Positions 1 to 11,542 of a stretch of 34,021 bases of DNA are shown piece by piece. Source of the stretch: an uncultured Sutterella sp. (lineage in GTDB: Bacteria > Pseudomonadota > Gammaproteobacteria > Burkholderiales > Burkholderiaceae_F); NCBI GenBank assembly GCA_900315045.1, contig OMXR01000021.1, positions 1-34,021 on the forward strand, written 5' to 3'. The notes beneath the pieces were generated by a model, which did no database searches, had not been told where the DNA came from, and saw nothing but the letters and a program-made list of their open reading frames with translations. Positions within the stretch are counted from its first letter, which is position 1. Every line of letters begins with the position of its first letter. The position numbers and the translations under genes are program-made.

Positions 1-294
1 GTTCCGGTTCAGGTTGAGCTCTATGAGCCGCTGCACGCCGAGGGGTTCCCTGAGGCAGGCCGCCGCAAGCTTCAGGGCAGGATCCTTGCCGTTGAGGGTG
101 AGCCTGGCAATGAATTGATCCGCTTCGCTTTTGAAGAGCTGGAGATTGCCCGCACGCCCGCTCAGGCGGCCAAGATGCGGCAGAGCAGGAAAAAGCCCTC
201 CGGCGACGCCAAACCCGTTGAGGTCACATTCTCCTTCCAGGATGTTGACCGCGCTAACCTGATTCCCCAATTGGACTTTAGAGGTAACAAGTAA
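1..294 (+). CDS. rimP: Ribosome maturation factor RimP (C-terminal part)
   Basis: Frame 1 is open from the window edge to TAA at 292-294 and gives 97 residues, so the start lies upstream of the window. RimP binds the free 30S subunit and helps its maturation. The visible part holds the end of the central region (VPVQVELYEPL) and the C-terminal SH3-like barrel (RRKLQGRILAVEGE, then IRFAFEELEIARTPA). It is followed by a basic linker (RQSRKKPS) and a tail ending QLDFRGNK. The assignment rests on this pattern plus position directly before nusA, the usual rimP-nusA-infB order. The stop overlaps the nusA ATG by one base (TAATG), which suggests translational coupling. The N-terminal domain cannot be judged. 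Confidence 0.88.
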   Translation, partial: VPVQVELYEPLHAEGFPEAGRRKLQGRILAVEGEPGNELIRFAFEELEIARTPAQAAKMRQSRKKPSGDAKPVEVTFSFQDVDRANLIPQLDFRGNK

Positions 295-1775
295 TGAGCC
301 GTGAAATGCTCGATATGGTCGAAGTTTTGGCCCGAGAAAAGAACGTTGAACAATCCGCCGTTTTCGGTGTTCTGGAGCTGGCTCTTGCAAGTGCCGTGAA
401 AAAGTCCCAGTTCCCCGGCGAAGACGCCGACATCGTGGTGAGCGTCAACCAGACCACGGGCGATTGGACTGCCAAGCGCCGCTGGGTCGTCGTGAGCGAC
501 GACCAGGGGCTTCAGCAGCCCGATCGCGAAGAGATGTTCAGCGACATCCACGATGAGCATCCGGATCTGCAGGTCGGTGACTACATCGAAGTTCCCGTCG
601 ACAACATCAACACCTCCGGCCGCCGCTTTGCCCAGGATGCCAAGCAGGTCATCCTGCAGCGCCTGCGCGATGCCGAGCGCGAACAGATTCTCAACGAGTT
701 CCTTGCCCGGGATGAAAAGATCGTTTCCGGCCAGGTCAAGCGCATCGACAAGGAAGGCGCGATCATTGAAGTGGGCCGGCTGGAAGCCCGCCTGCCCCGC
801 TCCGAAATGATCCCGCGCGAGAACCTTCGCAATTCCGAGCGTGTTCGTGGTCTGGTGCTGCGCATCGAAGACAGCAACAAGGGCAAGCAGGTCATTCTCT
901 CCCGCACGAGCCCCGATTTCCTTGCCAAGCTCTTTGAGCTTGAGGTTCCGGAGATTGAGGAAGGCGTTGTCGAGATCAAGTCGGTTGCCCGCGACCCCGG
1001 TTCCAGAGCAAAGATTGCCGTGATCAGCCGCGACAAGCGCGTTGAGCCCGTCGGCACCTGCATCGGCATTCGCGGTTCGCGTGTGACGGCCGTCACAAAT
1101 GAGCTTGCCGGCGAGCGCATCGACGTTGTGCGCTGGGATGAAAACCCCGTGCAGTTCATCGTCGAGGCTCTCAAGCCCGCCAAGGTGAGCAAGGTGGTTG
1201 CCGATGAGGAGCTGCACTCGATGGATGTGACGGTCGATGAAGACAACCTTGCCATCGCCATCGGCAAGGGCGGCCAGAACGTGCGCCTTGCCTCCGATCT
1301 CACCGGCTGGAAGATCAACATCATGACCGCGCAGCAGGCCGAGGAGCGTGAGCAGAAGGAAGTCGAAGAGGCATGCACCGAATTCATGGATGCCCTCACG
1401 ATGGACCACGAAGCTGCCCAGGCGCTCGTTGAAGGCGGCATCTTCACCCTTGAAGAGCTCGCCTATCTGCCCGAGCAGGAAATCAAGGCGCTTGGCATCT
1501 TTGACGACGAGACGGTCGTCGAGCTGCGCGAGCGCGCCCGCAACGTGCTGTTGGCCCGTGCGCTCAAGCGCGAGGAAAACCTGCGCCAGGCCGATGAGTC
1601 CCTCGTCGGTCTCGAAGGCATGGACAACGACCTGGTGAGCAAGCTTGTCGAAGCCGGTGTGAAGAGCGCTGATGATCTTGGTGATCTGGCCACCGACGAA
1701 CTCATGGAAGCCACCGGTATTGATGAAGAGCGTGCAAAGGCATTGATTCTTGCCGCCAGAGCATCCTGGAACTAA
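294..1775 (+). CDS. nusA: Transcription termination/antitermination factor NusA
   Basis: NusA binds RNA polymerase and nascent RNA and acts in pausing, termination and antitermination. The 493-residue product has the full proteobacterial layout. An N-terminal polymerase-binding domain starts MSREMLDMVEVLAREK. An S1 domain follows at about 135-200 (VSGQVKRIDKEGAIIEVG). Two KH domains come next, with the second KH motif IAIGKGGQNVRLASDL near residue 321. Two acidic C-terminal repeats finish the protein, each with an LVExG pattern (LVEGGIFTLEELAYL and LVEAGVKSADDLGDL). The length matches the family (about 495). It starts on the ATG that overlaps the rimP stop and lies 29 bp before infB, so it is operonic. 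I see nothing broken in it. Confidence 0.97.
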   Translation: MSREMLDMVEVLAREKNVEQSAVFGVLELALASAVKKSQFPGEDADIVVSVNQTTGDWTAKRRWVVVSDDQGLQQPDREEMFSDIHDEHPDLQVGDYIEVPVDNINTSGRRFAQDAKQVILQRLRDAEREQILNEFLARDEKIVSGQVKRIDKEGAIIEVGRLEARLPRSEMIPRENLRNSERVRGLVLRIEDSNKGKQVILSRTSPDFLAKLFELEVPEIEEGVVEIKSVARDPGSRAKIAVISRDKRVEPVGTCIGIRGSRVTAVTNELAGERIDVVRWDENPVQFIVEALKPAKVSKVVADEELHSMDVTVDEDNLAIAIGKGGQNVRLASDLTGWKINIMTAQQAEEREQKEVEEACTEFMDALTMDHEAAQALVEGGIFTLEELAYLPEQEIKALGIFDDETVVELRERARNVLLARALKREENLRQADESLVGLEGMDNDLVSKLVEAGVKSADDLGDLATDELMEATGIDEERAKALILAARASWN

Positions 1776-1804
1776 TCGCCCGGCGCAAGGAGTAAATCAG
1801 AACC

Positions 1805-4753
<2,949 letters not shown>

Positions 4754-4780
4754 TACGGCCGGAAGGCATTGAAAATCAAT

Positions 4781-4819
4781 GGGGAGGGCGGCCTGCTCAA
4801 GAGGCTTTCCTCCCCTTTT
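4781..4819 (+). terminator. Terminator-like hairpin between infB and rbfA
   Basis: GGGGAGG (4781-4787) pairs with CCTCCCC (4809-4815). Inside this stem GCCT (4791-4794) pairs with AGGC (4802-4805), and TTTT follows at 4816-4819. It lies 28 bp after the infB stop and 25 bp before the rbfA ATG. As it sits inside the operon it may act as a partial terminator that lowers rbfA-truB relative to infB. The U tract is short, so termination may be weak. Confidence 0.6.
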
Positions 4820-4844
4820 GAGACTGAAGAAAAGGAATTCACAT

Positions 4845-5219
4845 ATGAAGGCAGCAAAACCTGGACGCGCCGGCCGAGTGGCTGATCAGATCGCCCGGGA
4901 TTTGGCGGAAATCATCCCGCAGGAAGTGCGTGATCCGCGCGTAGGACTGGTGACGATCACGGGCTGCGAGATTACGCCGGACTATGCGCACGCAACCGTG
5001 TACTTCACGGCTTTGGGCTGTGATGAGCAGCAGTGCCTCGAAGGATTGAAGGCTGCGGCAGGAATGCTTCGCAACCAGATTTTCAGAAAGCTGCGCATTC
5101 ACACGGTGCCGACTCTGCACTTCGTGCTCGACACGAGTGTCCAGAGGGGCTTTGCCATGGATCAGGTGATTGACCGGGCCATGCGGGTGACGCGCGCAGG
5201 CGAAAAGGACGGCGAGTAG
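4845..5219 (+). CDS. rbfA: 30S ribosome-binding factor RbfA
   Basis: RbfA is a small KH-type protein that binds immature 30S subunits and assists late 16S rRNA processing and cold adaptation. The 124-residue product has the family opening (GRAGRVADQIARDLAEIIPQ), the DPRVGLVTITGCEITPDYAHA stretch and a C-terminal LHFVLDTSVQRGFAMDQVI segment that matches the family's L.F..D.S...G..id.li pattern. The ATG at 4845 was chosen because it follows AAAAGGA at a usable distance and gives the conserved N-terminus. A reading from 4779 would add 22 unlike residues across the hairpin. The stop lies 4 bp before truB, so the two genes are coupled. Confidence 0.95.
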   Translation: MKAAKPGRAGRVADQIARDLAEIIPQEVRDPRVGLVTITGCEITPDYAHATVYFTALGCDEQQCLEGLKAAAGMLRNQIFRKLRIHTVPTLHFVLDTSVQRGFAMDQVIDRAMRVTRAGEKDGE

Positions 5220-5223
5220 ATCC

Positions 5224-6129
5224 ATGGGCAAGAAGGGCGAGCCGATTGACGGCGTGATGGTCATTGACAAGCCGCAGGGCATGGGCTCGAACTGGGCCCT
5301 GCAGATCACCCGGCGGCTGATCAATGCGCAGAAGGCGGGACACACGGGAACGCTTGATCCGATGGCGACCGGGATTCTGCCCCTCGCTTTTGGCAACGCG
5401 ACGAAATATTCGGCCGACCTGCTCAATGCCGACAAGCGCTACACGGCTACCGTGCGCTTCGGGGCCGCGACCGACACGATGGATGCCATGGGGACGGTGA
5501 CTGCCACAAGCGACAGGATCCCGAGCCGCGATGAAATCGAGGCGGTCCTCGGGCAGTTCACGGGAGAGGTCATGCAGGTGCCGCCGATGTACTCGGCCAT
5601 CAAGCATGAGGGCAAGAATCTCTATGAGCTCGCCAGACGCGGCGTCGAAATCGAACGGGAGCCGCGCAAGATTCATATCTATTGGCTAAAATTAATTGAT
5701 TTTGCCGGCGATACCGCCGTCATCGATGCCAGGGTCAGCAAGGGGACTTACATCCGTGTCCTTGCCGATGATCTGGGCAAGGCTCTCGGAACGTATGCGC
5801 ATCTGACCGCATTGCGCCGGACTGAAGTTGGCGACCTCACGATCGAGGACGCTGTTCCCTTCTCAGTGATTGATGATCCTGCCAAGAGCATCGAAGAGCG
5901 GCGCGCATACCTGAAAGGCGCTGACTATCTCCTGAAGAGTCTTCCTGAAATCACTCTCGGGGAAGTCGATGCCCGGCGTCTTCGCAACGGACAGAGGCTT
6001 GCCATCGGCAGCACTGTCCGTGGTTCGGCAAGGGCATACGGGCCAAACAGACAATTGCTTGGCGTGGTGGAGGTCGATTTTCGCGGCACGGTCCACCCGA
6101 GCAGATTGAATAAATTCACAACCGACTAG
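5224..6129 (+). CDS. truB: tRNA pseudouridine(55) synthase TruB
   Basis: TruB converts U55 in the T-loop of tRNAs to pseudouridine and also helps tRNA folding. The 301-residue protein has the opening DGVMVIDKPQGMGSNWALQ and the catalytic block GHTGTLDPMATGILPL, in which Asp45 is the expected nucleophile. It also has RYTATVRFGAATDTMDAMG, the PPMYSAIKHEGKNLYELAR motif, and a PUA-like C-terminal segment ending in GVVEVDFRGTVHPSRLNKF. Length and motif order match the bacterial family. The gene starts 4 bp after rbfA, consistent with the classical rbfA-truB pair. A short AT-rich patch near 5685-5710 lies inside the gene, and I assign it no function. Confidence 0.97.
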   Translation: MGKKGEPIDGVMVIDKPQGMGSNWALQITRRLINAQKAGHTGTLDPMATGILPLAFGNATKYSADLLNADKRYTATVRFGAATDTMDAMGTVTATSDRIPSRDEIEAVLGQFTGEVMQVPPMYSAIKHEGKNLYELARRGVEIEREPRKIHIYWLKLIDFAGDTAVIDARVSKGTYIRVLADDLGKALGTYAHLTALRRTEVGDLTIEDAVPFSVIDDPAKSIEERRAYLKGADYLLKSLPEITLGEVDARRLRNGQRLAIGSTVRGSARAYGPNRQLLGVVEVDFRGTVHPSRLNKFTTD

Positions 6130-6174
6130 GAAAGAGCGCAGACTGCCCCGGGCAGAGCGCCATGAAAGAGAACC

Positions 6175-8022
6175 ATGACACGAGCAATCCGCAATATTGC
6201 AATCATCGCTCACGTTGACCACGGCAAGACGACCATGGTTGACAAACTGCTGCAGTGTGCAGGCACGTTCCGCGCCAATGAAAAGGTCGAGGAACGCGTC
6301 ATGGACAGCGGCGACATTGAAAAGGAGCGCGGCATTACGATTCTGGCCAAGAACTGCGCCGTCGAATACGAGGGTGTGCACGTCAACATCATCGATACCC
6401 CGGGGCACGCAGACTTCGGTGGAGAAGTGGAGCGCGTGCTCTCCATGGTCGATGGCGTGCTGCTGCTGGTGGACGCAGTTGAAGGCCCGATGCCTCAGAC
6501 GAGGTTTGTGACCCGCAAGGCTCTGGCCGCAGGCCTCAAGCCCATCGTTGTGATCAACAAGGTTGACCGTCCGGGCGCCCGTCCGGACTGGGTTGTCAAC
6601 CAGACGTTCGATCTGTTCGACAAGCTGGGCGCCACGGAGGATCAGCTTGACTTCCCGGTGATCTACGCTTCGGCCCTGAACGGCTTTGCCGGATACACCT
6701 CCGACGTCGAAGAGCTCAAGAAGATCGGCAACATGCGCGCCGTGTTCGATACCGTCATCAAGTACGTGCCGGTTCGCGAGGACAACGTCGACGCTCCGCT
6801 GCAGCTTCAGATCTGCTCGCTTGACTACAACTCCTACGTGGGCAAGATCGGCATTGGCCGCGTGCATCAGGGACGCCTCAAGGGCGGCCAGACGGTTGCC
6901 ATCATGAATGGCCCGGATGACACGCCCAAGGCTGCCAAGGTCAACCAGATCCTTCAGTTCGAAGGTCTTGAGCGCAAGGTCGTGCCGGATGCGCAGGCCG
7001 GCGACATCGTTCTGGTCACGGGCATCGAAGAGCTCAACATCGGCACGACGATCACCGACCCGAACAGCCCCGCCGCTCTTCCGATGCTCACGGTTGACGA
7101 GCCGACGCTGACGATGAACTTCATGGTCAACACCTCGCCCCTCGCTGGCAAGGAGGGCAAGTTCGTGACGAGCCGCCAGATCCGCGAGCGCCTCGAGCGC
7201 GAGCTCAAGTCGAACGTCGCCATGCGCGTGCGTCCGACCAAGGATGAGACGGTTTGGGAAGTGTGCGGCCGAGGCGAGCTGCATCTGACGATTCTGCTCG
7301 AGAATATGCGCCGCGAGGGCTATGAGCTCGCTGTGGGCCGTCCCCGCGTGATTCTGAAGATGGTGAACGGCGAGAAGCAGGAACCCTATGAGCTGCTCAC
7401 GGTGGATGTTGAAGAGCAGCATCAGGGCGCCGTCATGGAAGAACTCGGCCGCCGCAAGGGCGACCTCACCGACATGGCAAGCGACGGCAAGGGCCGCGTG
7501 CGTCTCGAGTACCGGATTCCGGCGCGCGGCCTGATCGGCTTCCAGTCGATCTTCCTCACGATGTGCCGCGGCACCGGCATCATGAGCCACGTTTTCGACG
7601 ACTACGGTCCCATCAAGCAGGGCGATGTCGGCGAGCGCCGCAGCGGTGCGATCATCAGCCAGGACAACGGCCACTGCGTTGCCTATGCCCTGTGGAAGAT
7701 TCAGGAGCGCGGCCGCCTGTTCGTGAGCCCCGGCGATGACCTGTACGAAGGCATGATCATTGGCGAGCACGCCCGCGAGAACGACATCGTCGTCAACCCG
7801 ATCCGCGGCAAGCAGCTCACGAACATCCGCGCCTCCGGCACGGATGAGGCGATCCGCCTTGTGCCGCCGGTTCAGCTGACGCTTGAGAGCGCCGTGGAAT
7901 TCATCAACGATGACGAGCTCGTTGAGATCACGCCCAAGACGATTCGTCTGCGCAAGGTCTGGCTCAAGGAGTTCGAACGCCGCCGCGCAGCGCGCGCCGA
8001 GCGCGATGAGATGACGCTCTAA
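6175..8022 (+). CDS. typA: Ribosome-associated translational GTPase TypA/BipA
   Basis: TypA (BipA) is an EF-G-like GTPase that binds the ribosome and supports 50S assembly, notably at low temperature and under stress. The 615-residue protein has G1 AHVDHGKT, switch region [10 protein letters not shown]3 [12 protein letters not shown] and G4 NKVDRP. The typical TypA C-terminus follows: [18 protein letters not shown] and the ending [14 protein letters not shown]. Length fits the family (about 607-620). The chosen ATG lies 45 bp after truB and its ribosome site (AAAGAG) is weak. A small CTGCC/GGCAG hairpin sits between the genes. The YchJ-like gene begins 10 bp after the stop. Confidence 0.97.
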   Translation: MTRAIRNIAIIAHVDHGKTTMVDKLLQCAGTFRANEKVEERVMDSGDIEKERGITILAKNCAVEYEGVHVNIIDTPGHADFGGEVERVLSMVDGVLLLVDAVEGPMPQTRFVTRKALAAGLKPIVVINKVDRPGARPDWVVNQTFDLFDKLGATEDQLDFPVIYASALNGFAGYTSDVEELKKIGNMRAVFDTVIKYVPVREDNVDAPLQLQICSLDYNSYVGKIGIGRVHQGRLKGGQTVAIMNGPDDTPKAAKVNQILQFEGLERKVVPDAQAGDIVLVTGIEELNIGTTITDPNSPAALPMLTVDEPTLTMNFMVNTSPLAGKEGKFVTSRQIRERLERELKSNVAMRVRPTKDETVWEVCGRGELHLTILLENMRREGYELAVGRPRVILKMVNGEKQEPYELLTVDVEEQHQGAVMEELGRRKGDLTDMASDGKGRVRLEYRIPARGLIGFQSIFLTMCRGTGIMSHVFDDYGPIKQGDVGERRSGAIISQDNGHCVAYALWKIQERGRLFVSPGDDLYEGMIIGEHARENDIVVNPIRGKQLTNIRASGTDEAIRLVPPVQLTLESAVEFINDDELVEITPKTIRLRKVWLKEFERRRAARAERDEMTL

Positions 8023-8032
8023 GACAGCAGGC

Positions 8033-8422
8033 ATGTCAAAGAAGATGTCCGCAATGTGTCCTTGCGGGAGCGGAAAGTTCCTGCAGGACTGTTGCGGACG
8101 TTTTTTATCCGGGACGGCATATCCGCAGAGCGCGGAGGAATTGATGCGCTCGCGCTACACGGCATATGCAACGGGAAGGCTTGACTGGGTGCGGCGCACC
8201 TGGGCTGGCGAGACGGTCCCGCAGGATCTGTCTTCCGGCGAGCCCATCAAGTGGCTGGGACTGAAGGTTGTCAGCTCCCGCCTGATCGACGAGACGCACG
8301 CCCAGGTCGAGTTTGTCGCAAGAGGGCGCGCGGGCTCCTCCGGAGCCTTCCGCATGCACGAGCGGTCACGGTTCGAGAAGAGAGACGGACAATGGCTCTA
8401 TGTCGACGGTGATCAGCTCTGA
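8033..8422 (+). CDS. YchJ family SEC-C motif protein
   Basis: This is a 129-residue protein of the YchJ/UPF0225 family, whose biochemical role is not established. The N-terminus carries a SEC-C type zinc-binding motif, CPCGSGK at residues 9-15 followed by CC at 20-21. A compact domain of the NTF2-like type expected for the family follows (SAEELMRSRYTAYATGRLDWV, then VEFVARGR and FEKRDGQWLYVDG). It lies 10 bp after typA and is probably co-transcribed with it. A second ATG four codons in (8045) could also be the start. I recognise the family from the motif and the LMRSRYTAY signature, and I assign no reaction. Confidence 0.85.
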   Translation: MSKKMSAMCPCGSGKFLQDCCGRFLSGTAYPQSAEELMRSRYTAYATGRLDWVRRTWAGETVPQDLSSGEPIKWLGLKVVSSRLIDETHAQVEFVARGRAGSSGAFRMHERSRFEKRDGQWLYVDGDQL

Positions 8423-8431
8423 TCCTGCTCT

Positions 8432-8437
8432 TATATT
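8432..8437 (+). promoter_or_regulatory. Possible -10 element upstream of dusA
   Basis: TATATT lies 17 bases before the dusA ATG in a locally AT-rich stretch, just after the YchJ-like stop. No good -35 hexamer is visible 16-18 bases upstream. If it is real, the dusA mRNA would have a very short leader without a clear Shine-Dalgarno site. Weak call. Confidence 0.3.
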
Positions 8438-8454
8438 CGCTTAAATTTTCCTAA

Positions 8455-9492
8455 ATGTCGTTATCTGCACTGAATTCTGAATCGTGGCGGTTTTGCGTCG
8501 CCCCGATGCTTGACTGGACCGACCGTCATTGCAGGGTGTTCCACAGGACGCTTTCCCGCCATGCCCGGCTCTATACCGAGATGATCACGAGCCCGGCGCT
8601 GGTGCATGGCAACCGGGATTACCTGCTTGGCTTTTCGGAGGCGGAGCATCCTGTGGCCTGCCAGCTCGGGGGCAGCGACCCGCAGGAACTTGCTCAGGCT
8701 GCCAGGTGGGTTGCCGAGTACGGATATGACGAGATCAATCTGAACTGCGGCTGCCCTTCTGAGCGCGTCCAGCGGGGCAGTTTCGGCGCCTGCCTGATGC
8801 TTGAGCCGCAGCTCGTGGCCGATTGCTGGAAGGCGATGGCCGATGCGGTCGGCATTCCTGTCACCATCAAGCACCGGATCGGCGTGGATGACCGCGACGA
8901 TTACGGGTTTGTGAGGGATTTCGTCGGCACGCTTTATCAGGCGGGCTGCCGGGTCTTCATCGTGCATACGCGAAGCGCCTGGCTCAAGGGGCTCTCACCC
9001 AAGGAAAACCGCGAAGTTCCGCCATTGAAGCGCGAGTACGCCCTGATGCTGAAGCGGGACTTTCCCGATGCCGTCATCTGCGTGAATGGCGGCATCCGGG
9101 ATCTTGGCGTTGCCGAGGAGCTGATCGCAGGTGGGCTGGACGGAGTCATGGTGGGGCGCGAGGCGTACACGAATCCGTGGCTTCTGGCCGATGTCGATTC
9201 CCGTCTTTTCGGCGATGATCATGCCGTGAAGACGCGCGAGCAGGTGATCGAAGAGATGACCGTCTACATTGAGAAGGCGAGCGTCGCGGCGCCTCAGGCG
9301 ATCCGCGGCACGGCGCGGCACATGCTCGGTCTGCTCAACGGGCTTGCTGGCGCCAAGCAATACCGCAGGACGCTCTCGGATCCTCAGGCCTATGCCGCTT
9401 TCGGAGCTCAGATTCTGCGGCAGGCCTACGCCCGCGCAGGCTGGCGGGATGGCTTTATCGGGGAAGATCGTTTCGACGACGATGAATACTAA
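8455..9492 (+). CDS. dusA: tRNA-dihydrouridine(20/20a) synthase DusA
   Basis: Dus enzymes are FMN-dependent and reduce specific uridines in the tRNA D-loop to dihydrouridine using NADPH. The 345-residue TIM-barrel protein shows VAPMLDWTDRHCR, the catalytic-Cys block NLNCGCPSERVQRGSFGACL, the substrate/flavin segment TIKHRIGVDD, and HTRSAWLKGLSPKENREVPP. The last block is typical of the DusA subgroup rather than DusB or DusC. CVNGGIRD and GVMVGREAYTNPW follow in the flavin-phosphate region. The C-terminal helical domain is present (RHMLGLLNGLAGAKQYRR). The stop codon lies inside the inverted repeat at 9489-9516, so the terminator begins within the coding sequence. Confidence 0.95.
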   Translation: MSLSALNSESWRFCVAPMLDWTDRHCRVFHRTLSRHARLYTEMITSPALVHGNRDYLLGFSEAEHPVACQLGGSDPQELAQAARWVAEYGYDEINLNCGCPSERVQRGSFGACLMLEPQLVADCWKAMADAVGIPVTIKHRIGVDDRDDYGFVRDFVGTLYQAGCRVFIVHTRSAWLKGLSPKENREVPPLKREYALMLKRDFPDAVICVNGGIRDLGVAEELIAGGLDGVMVGREAYTNPWLLADVDSRLFGDDHAVKTREQVIEEMTVYIEKASVAAPQAIRGTARHMLGLLNGLAGAKQYRRTLSDPQAYAAFGAQILRQAYARAGWRDGFIGEDRFDDDEY

Positions 9493-9516
9493 AAGGCGCC
9501 TGTTGACGCCTTTTAG
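9489..9516. terminator. Bidirectional terminator between dusA and folB
   Basis: CTAAAAGGCG (9489-9498) and CGCCTTTTAG (9507-9516) form a perfect 10-bp stem with an 8-nt loop. The A and T runs at the two ends give U-rich ends for transcription from either side. dusA (+) and folB (-) converge here. The dusA TAA (9490-9492) is part of the stem. Confidence 0.8.
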
Positions 9517-9529
9517 CTGGCAGAAGACG

Positions 9530-9913
9530 CTAATTTTTGTTTAGCCGGAAGATCTCGACGGCCGCTCCGGCGCACTTGTCGATGGCTTTTGGCTTGCAGC
9601 TGCGGATCCGGATCGCCCGCACGGACGAATCGGCGAGGATTTTCCCTGCAACGAGCTCGATCAGCGTCTCCTGCAGGCAGAAGCTGCGCGCCGTGACGGT
9701 CTCGTCGATCACCCGCGTAATCTTCGTGTAGTCATAGGTGCTGCTCAGTGAGTCGGAAAGGGCAGCCGGTGCAGGCACCCAGACGTCGACCGAGATTCTC
9801 ACGGGCTGCGCCACGGACCGCTCGAGCGGCGTGACGCCGATCGAGAGCGAGACTTCATAGTCGATGATTGAGAGCTTGCGGCACGTGAGCGTCAGATTCT
9901 CAAGCACGGACAT
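9530..9913 (-). CDS. folB: Dihydroneopterin aldolase family protein (FolB-like)
   Basis: FolB splits 7,8-dihydroneopterin into 6-hydroxymethyl-dihydropterin and glycolaldehyde in folate synthesis. The 127-residue protein has the family pattern: SIGVTPLERSVAQPVRISVDV (Glu31), YDYTKITRVIDE, FCLQETLIELVA with the pterin-anchoring Glu82, and IRSCKPKAIDKCAGAAVEIFR with the active-site Lys107. The match is to the FolB/FolX superfamily. The FolB call is the likelier one but FolX activity cannot be excluded. The ATG follows a GAGGAG element at the 3' end of the upstream sulfurtransferase gene, whose stop is 5 bp before it, so the two form an operon. Confidence 0.85.
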   Translation of the reverse strand: MSVLENLTLTCRKLSIIDYEVSLSIGVTPLERSVAQPVRISVDVWVPAPAALSDSLSSTYDYTKITRVIDETVTARSFCLQETLIELVAGKILADSSVRAIRIRSCKPKAIDKCAGAAVEIFRLNKN

Positions 9914-9918
9914 CTCGG

Positions 9919-10764
9919 CTACTCCTCTTCTCCAAGCGCAATCTCATGCTTGGTGTCGGCGCACCACTCGGACCAGCTTCCGATGTACACGCCCGCGGGC
10001 TCGAGCCCCGCGATCCGCATCGCAAGATGGTTGTTGCAGGCGGTGATTCCAGAGCCGCAGTAATTGACGATCGGACGGCCCGCTGCCTTCTGCACGATGG
10101 GCGCAAATGCGCGCGCGAGTTCTTCCGGGCTTTTGAAAACCCCGTTTTCCATGTTTTCCGAACAAGGACGATTCACGGCTCCGGGAATGTGACCGGCCTT
10201 CGGGTCGATGGACTCGCTCTGGCCGAGATAGCGTTCGTGTGCTCGGGCGTCAACAAGTAGGAAGGAGTGCGAGAGAACATTGGCTTCGACCCGATCGACA
10301 CGAACAATGACCTCAAGCGGAGTGCCGGCTGTGAAGCTGCCTTCGGAAAAGGCGGGAGCCTCCTGGCTGACCGGCATGCCCTGCTGCGTCCATGAGTCAA
10401 ACCCGCCATCAAGAACCTGCACGGAGGCGAGTCCGGCCGCACGCAGCGAAAACCACAGCCGTGCGGCAAATGAGGCGCTGCCGCCGTCGTAAACTATGAC
10501 GCGGTTCTCGCGGCTGATGCCAAGAGCGCGCATCCGCTCGCAAAAGACGGCCATCGAGGGCATCGGGTGGCGGCCGTTGGTGCCGGTTTTGAATCCGCAC
10601 ACGACGGTATCGGCATCGGCAAAACGGGCGCCGGGGATGTGTCCTGCGGCATAGGCCAGGCGTCCCGCTTCGGGCTGCCCGAGTTCGGAACGGGTATCGA
10701 CGATGATGACGCCGGGCTGCCCGGCAATCGCGGAAAGTTCTTTGACGCTGATGATTGGAAGCAT
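9919..10764 (-). CDS. Sulfurtransferase, 3-mercaptopyruvate type (two rhodanese domains)
   Basis: This 281-residue protein has two rhodanese domains. The N-terminal one is structural (VIIVDTRSELG, AGHIPGARFAD, VIVYDGGSASFAARLWF). The C-terminal one carries the active loop CGSGITAC, with Cys236 as persulfide carrier. A CGSG(V/I)TA loop is typical of 3-mercaptopyruvate sulfurtransferase, whereas thiosulfate-specific rhodaneses usually have CRKGVT. The likely reaction is sulfur transfer from mercaptopyruvate to a thiol or cyanide in the cytoplasm; no signal peptide is seen. The ATG at 10764 was preferred because the extension to 10800 would need a TTG start. It is divergent from alkA (88 bp) and first in the pair with folB. 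Confidence 0.88.
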   Translation of the reverse strand: MLPIISVKELSAIAGQPGVIIVDTRSELGQPEAGRLAYAAGHIPGARFADADTVVCGFKTGTNGRHPMPSMAVFCERMRALGISRENRVIVYDGGSASFAARLWFSLRAAGLASVQVLDGGFDSWTQQGMPVSQEAPAFSEGSFTAGTPLEVIVRVDRVEANVLSHSFLLVDARAHERYLGQSESIDPKAGHIPGAVNRPCSENMENGVFKSPEELARAFAPIVQKAAGRPIVNYCGSGITACNNHLAMRIAGLEPAGVYIGSWSEWCADTKHEIALGEEE

Positions 10765-10852
10765 TTTGAGTTTGGCCTCATCGTTGCAGTAAGAGGCCAA
10801 TCATAGCCTGATGCCGCGCGTGTGCGGGGAGGCTTTCGCAGGGAGACGGGAG

Positions 10853-11497
10853 ATGTTCTTTGCATATGACGAGCGGCAGACCGAGTACCTCAAGAGCCGG
10901 GATGCAAAGCTTGGTGCCGTGATCGACAGGCTCGGGCACATTGACCGCACGGTCGACCCGGATCTGTTTCAGGCTGTCGTGCGCCATATCGTCGGGCAGC
11001 AGATCTCCATGAAGGCACAGAAAACGGTCTGGGACAGGCTCCGGGCGAAACTCGGCGAGGTGACGCCGCAAAGCGTGGGGCTCGCCGATGTCGAGGGCCT
11101 CCGCTCGGTGGGAATCTCCGGCCGCAAGGCTGAGTACATCAAGGATTTCTGCGACCGCATCCGGCGCGGTGATTTTGATCTCGGCGCGGTGGCGCGCATG
11201 GATGACAAGGAGGCCATCAGGGCGCTCAGCTCGCTCAAGGGCATTGGCGTGTGGACCGCCGAGATGATTCTGCTTTTTTGCTTGCAGCGGCCTGATGTGC
11301 TCAGTTTTGACGATCTTGCGATTCAGCGCGGCATGCGCATGGTCTACCGCCACCGTACCATTGACAGGGAGCGTTTCGAGCGCTACAGGCGGCGACTGTC
11401 GCCGTGCGGCAGCGTTGCGAGCCTGTATTTCTGGGCGGTCTCCGGCGGAGCGCTTGCCGGTGTGACGGATCCCGCAGCAGTGCGGAAAAAGAAATAA
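10853..11497 (+). CDS. DNA-3-methyladenine glycosylase II-like (HhH-GPD)
   Basis: This 214-residue protein belongs to the HhH-GPD base-excision glycosylases and is most like the AlkA branch that removes alkylated purines. It shows FQAVVRHIVGQQISMKAQKTVW, the helix-hairpin-helix LKGIGVWTAEMILLF, and FDDLAIQRGMR, in which Asp154 is the expected catalytic residue. There is no C-terminal Cys cluster, so it is not an Nth-type iron-sulfur enzyme. It lacks the E. coli AlkA N-terminal domain, as in many short bacterial forms. The ATG at 10853 follows GGGAGACGGGAG. The in-frame ATG at 10811 would add 14 unlike residues. It stands divergent from the sulfurtransferase and before proC. Confidence 0.9.
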   Translation: MFFAYDERQTEYLKSRDAKLGAVIDRLGHIDRTVDPDLFQAVVRHIVGQQISMKAQKTVWDRLRAKLGEVTPQSVGLADVEGLRSVGISGRKAEYIKDFCDRIRRGDFDLGAVARMDDKEAIRALSSLKGIGVWTAEMILLFCLQRPDVLSFDDLAIQRGMRMVYRHRTIDRERFERYRRRLSPCGSVASLYFWAVSGGALAGVTDPAAVRKKK

Positions 11498-11507
11498 GCG
11501 TTGCCGC

Positions 11508-11513
11508 TACAAT
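11508..11513 (+). promoter_or_regulatory. Possible -10 element upstream of proC
   Basis: TACAAT, followed by a GC-rich CGCGGCGCG stretch, lies 29 bases before the proC ATG and just after the glycosylase stop. No convincing -35 hexamer is seen at the right distance, so this is a tentative promoter. Confidence 0.35.
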
Positions 11514-11542
11514 CGCGGCGCGAGTTTTTGTGAGGATTGAAA

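Noticed and set aside
162..1409. 415-codon open frame opposite nusA
   Set aside because: Antisense shadow. nusA has all domains in the other strand.
6140..6160. CTGCC/GGCAG hairpin between truB and typA as a terminator
   Set aside because: Only five base pairs with a 3-nt loop and no T tract.
5863..8034. 723-codon open frame on the minus strand opposite typA
   Set aside because: Same effect: it covers the complement of typA and the truB end, and shows no family motif.
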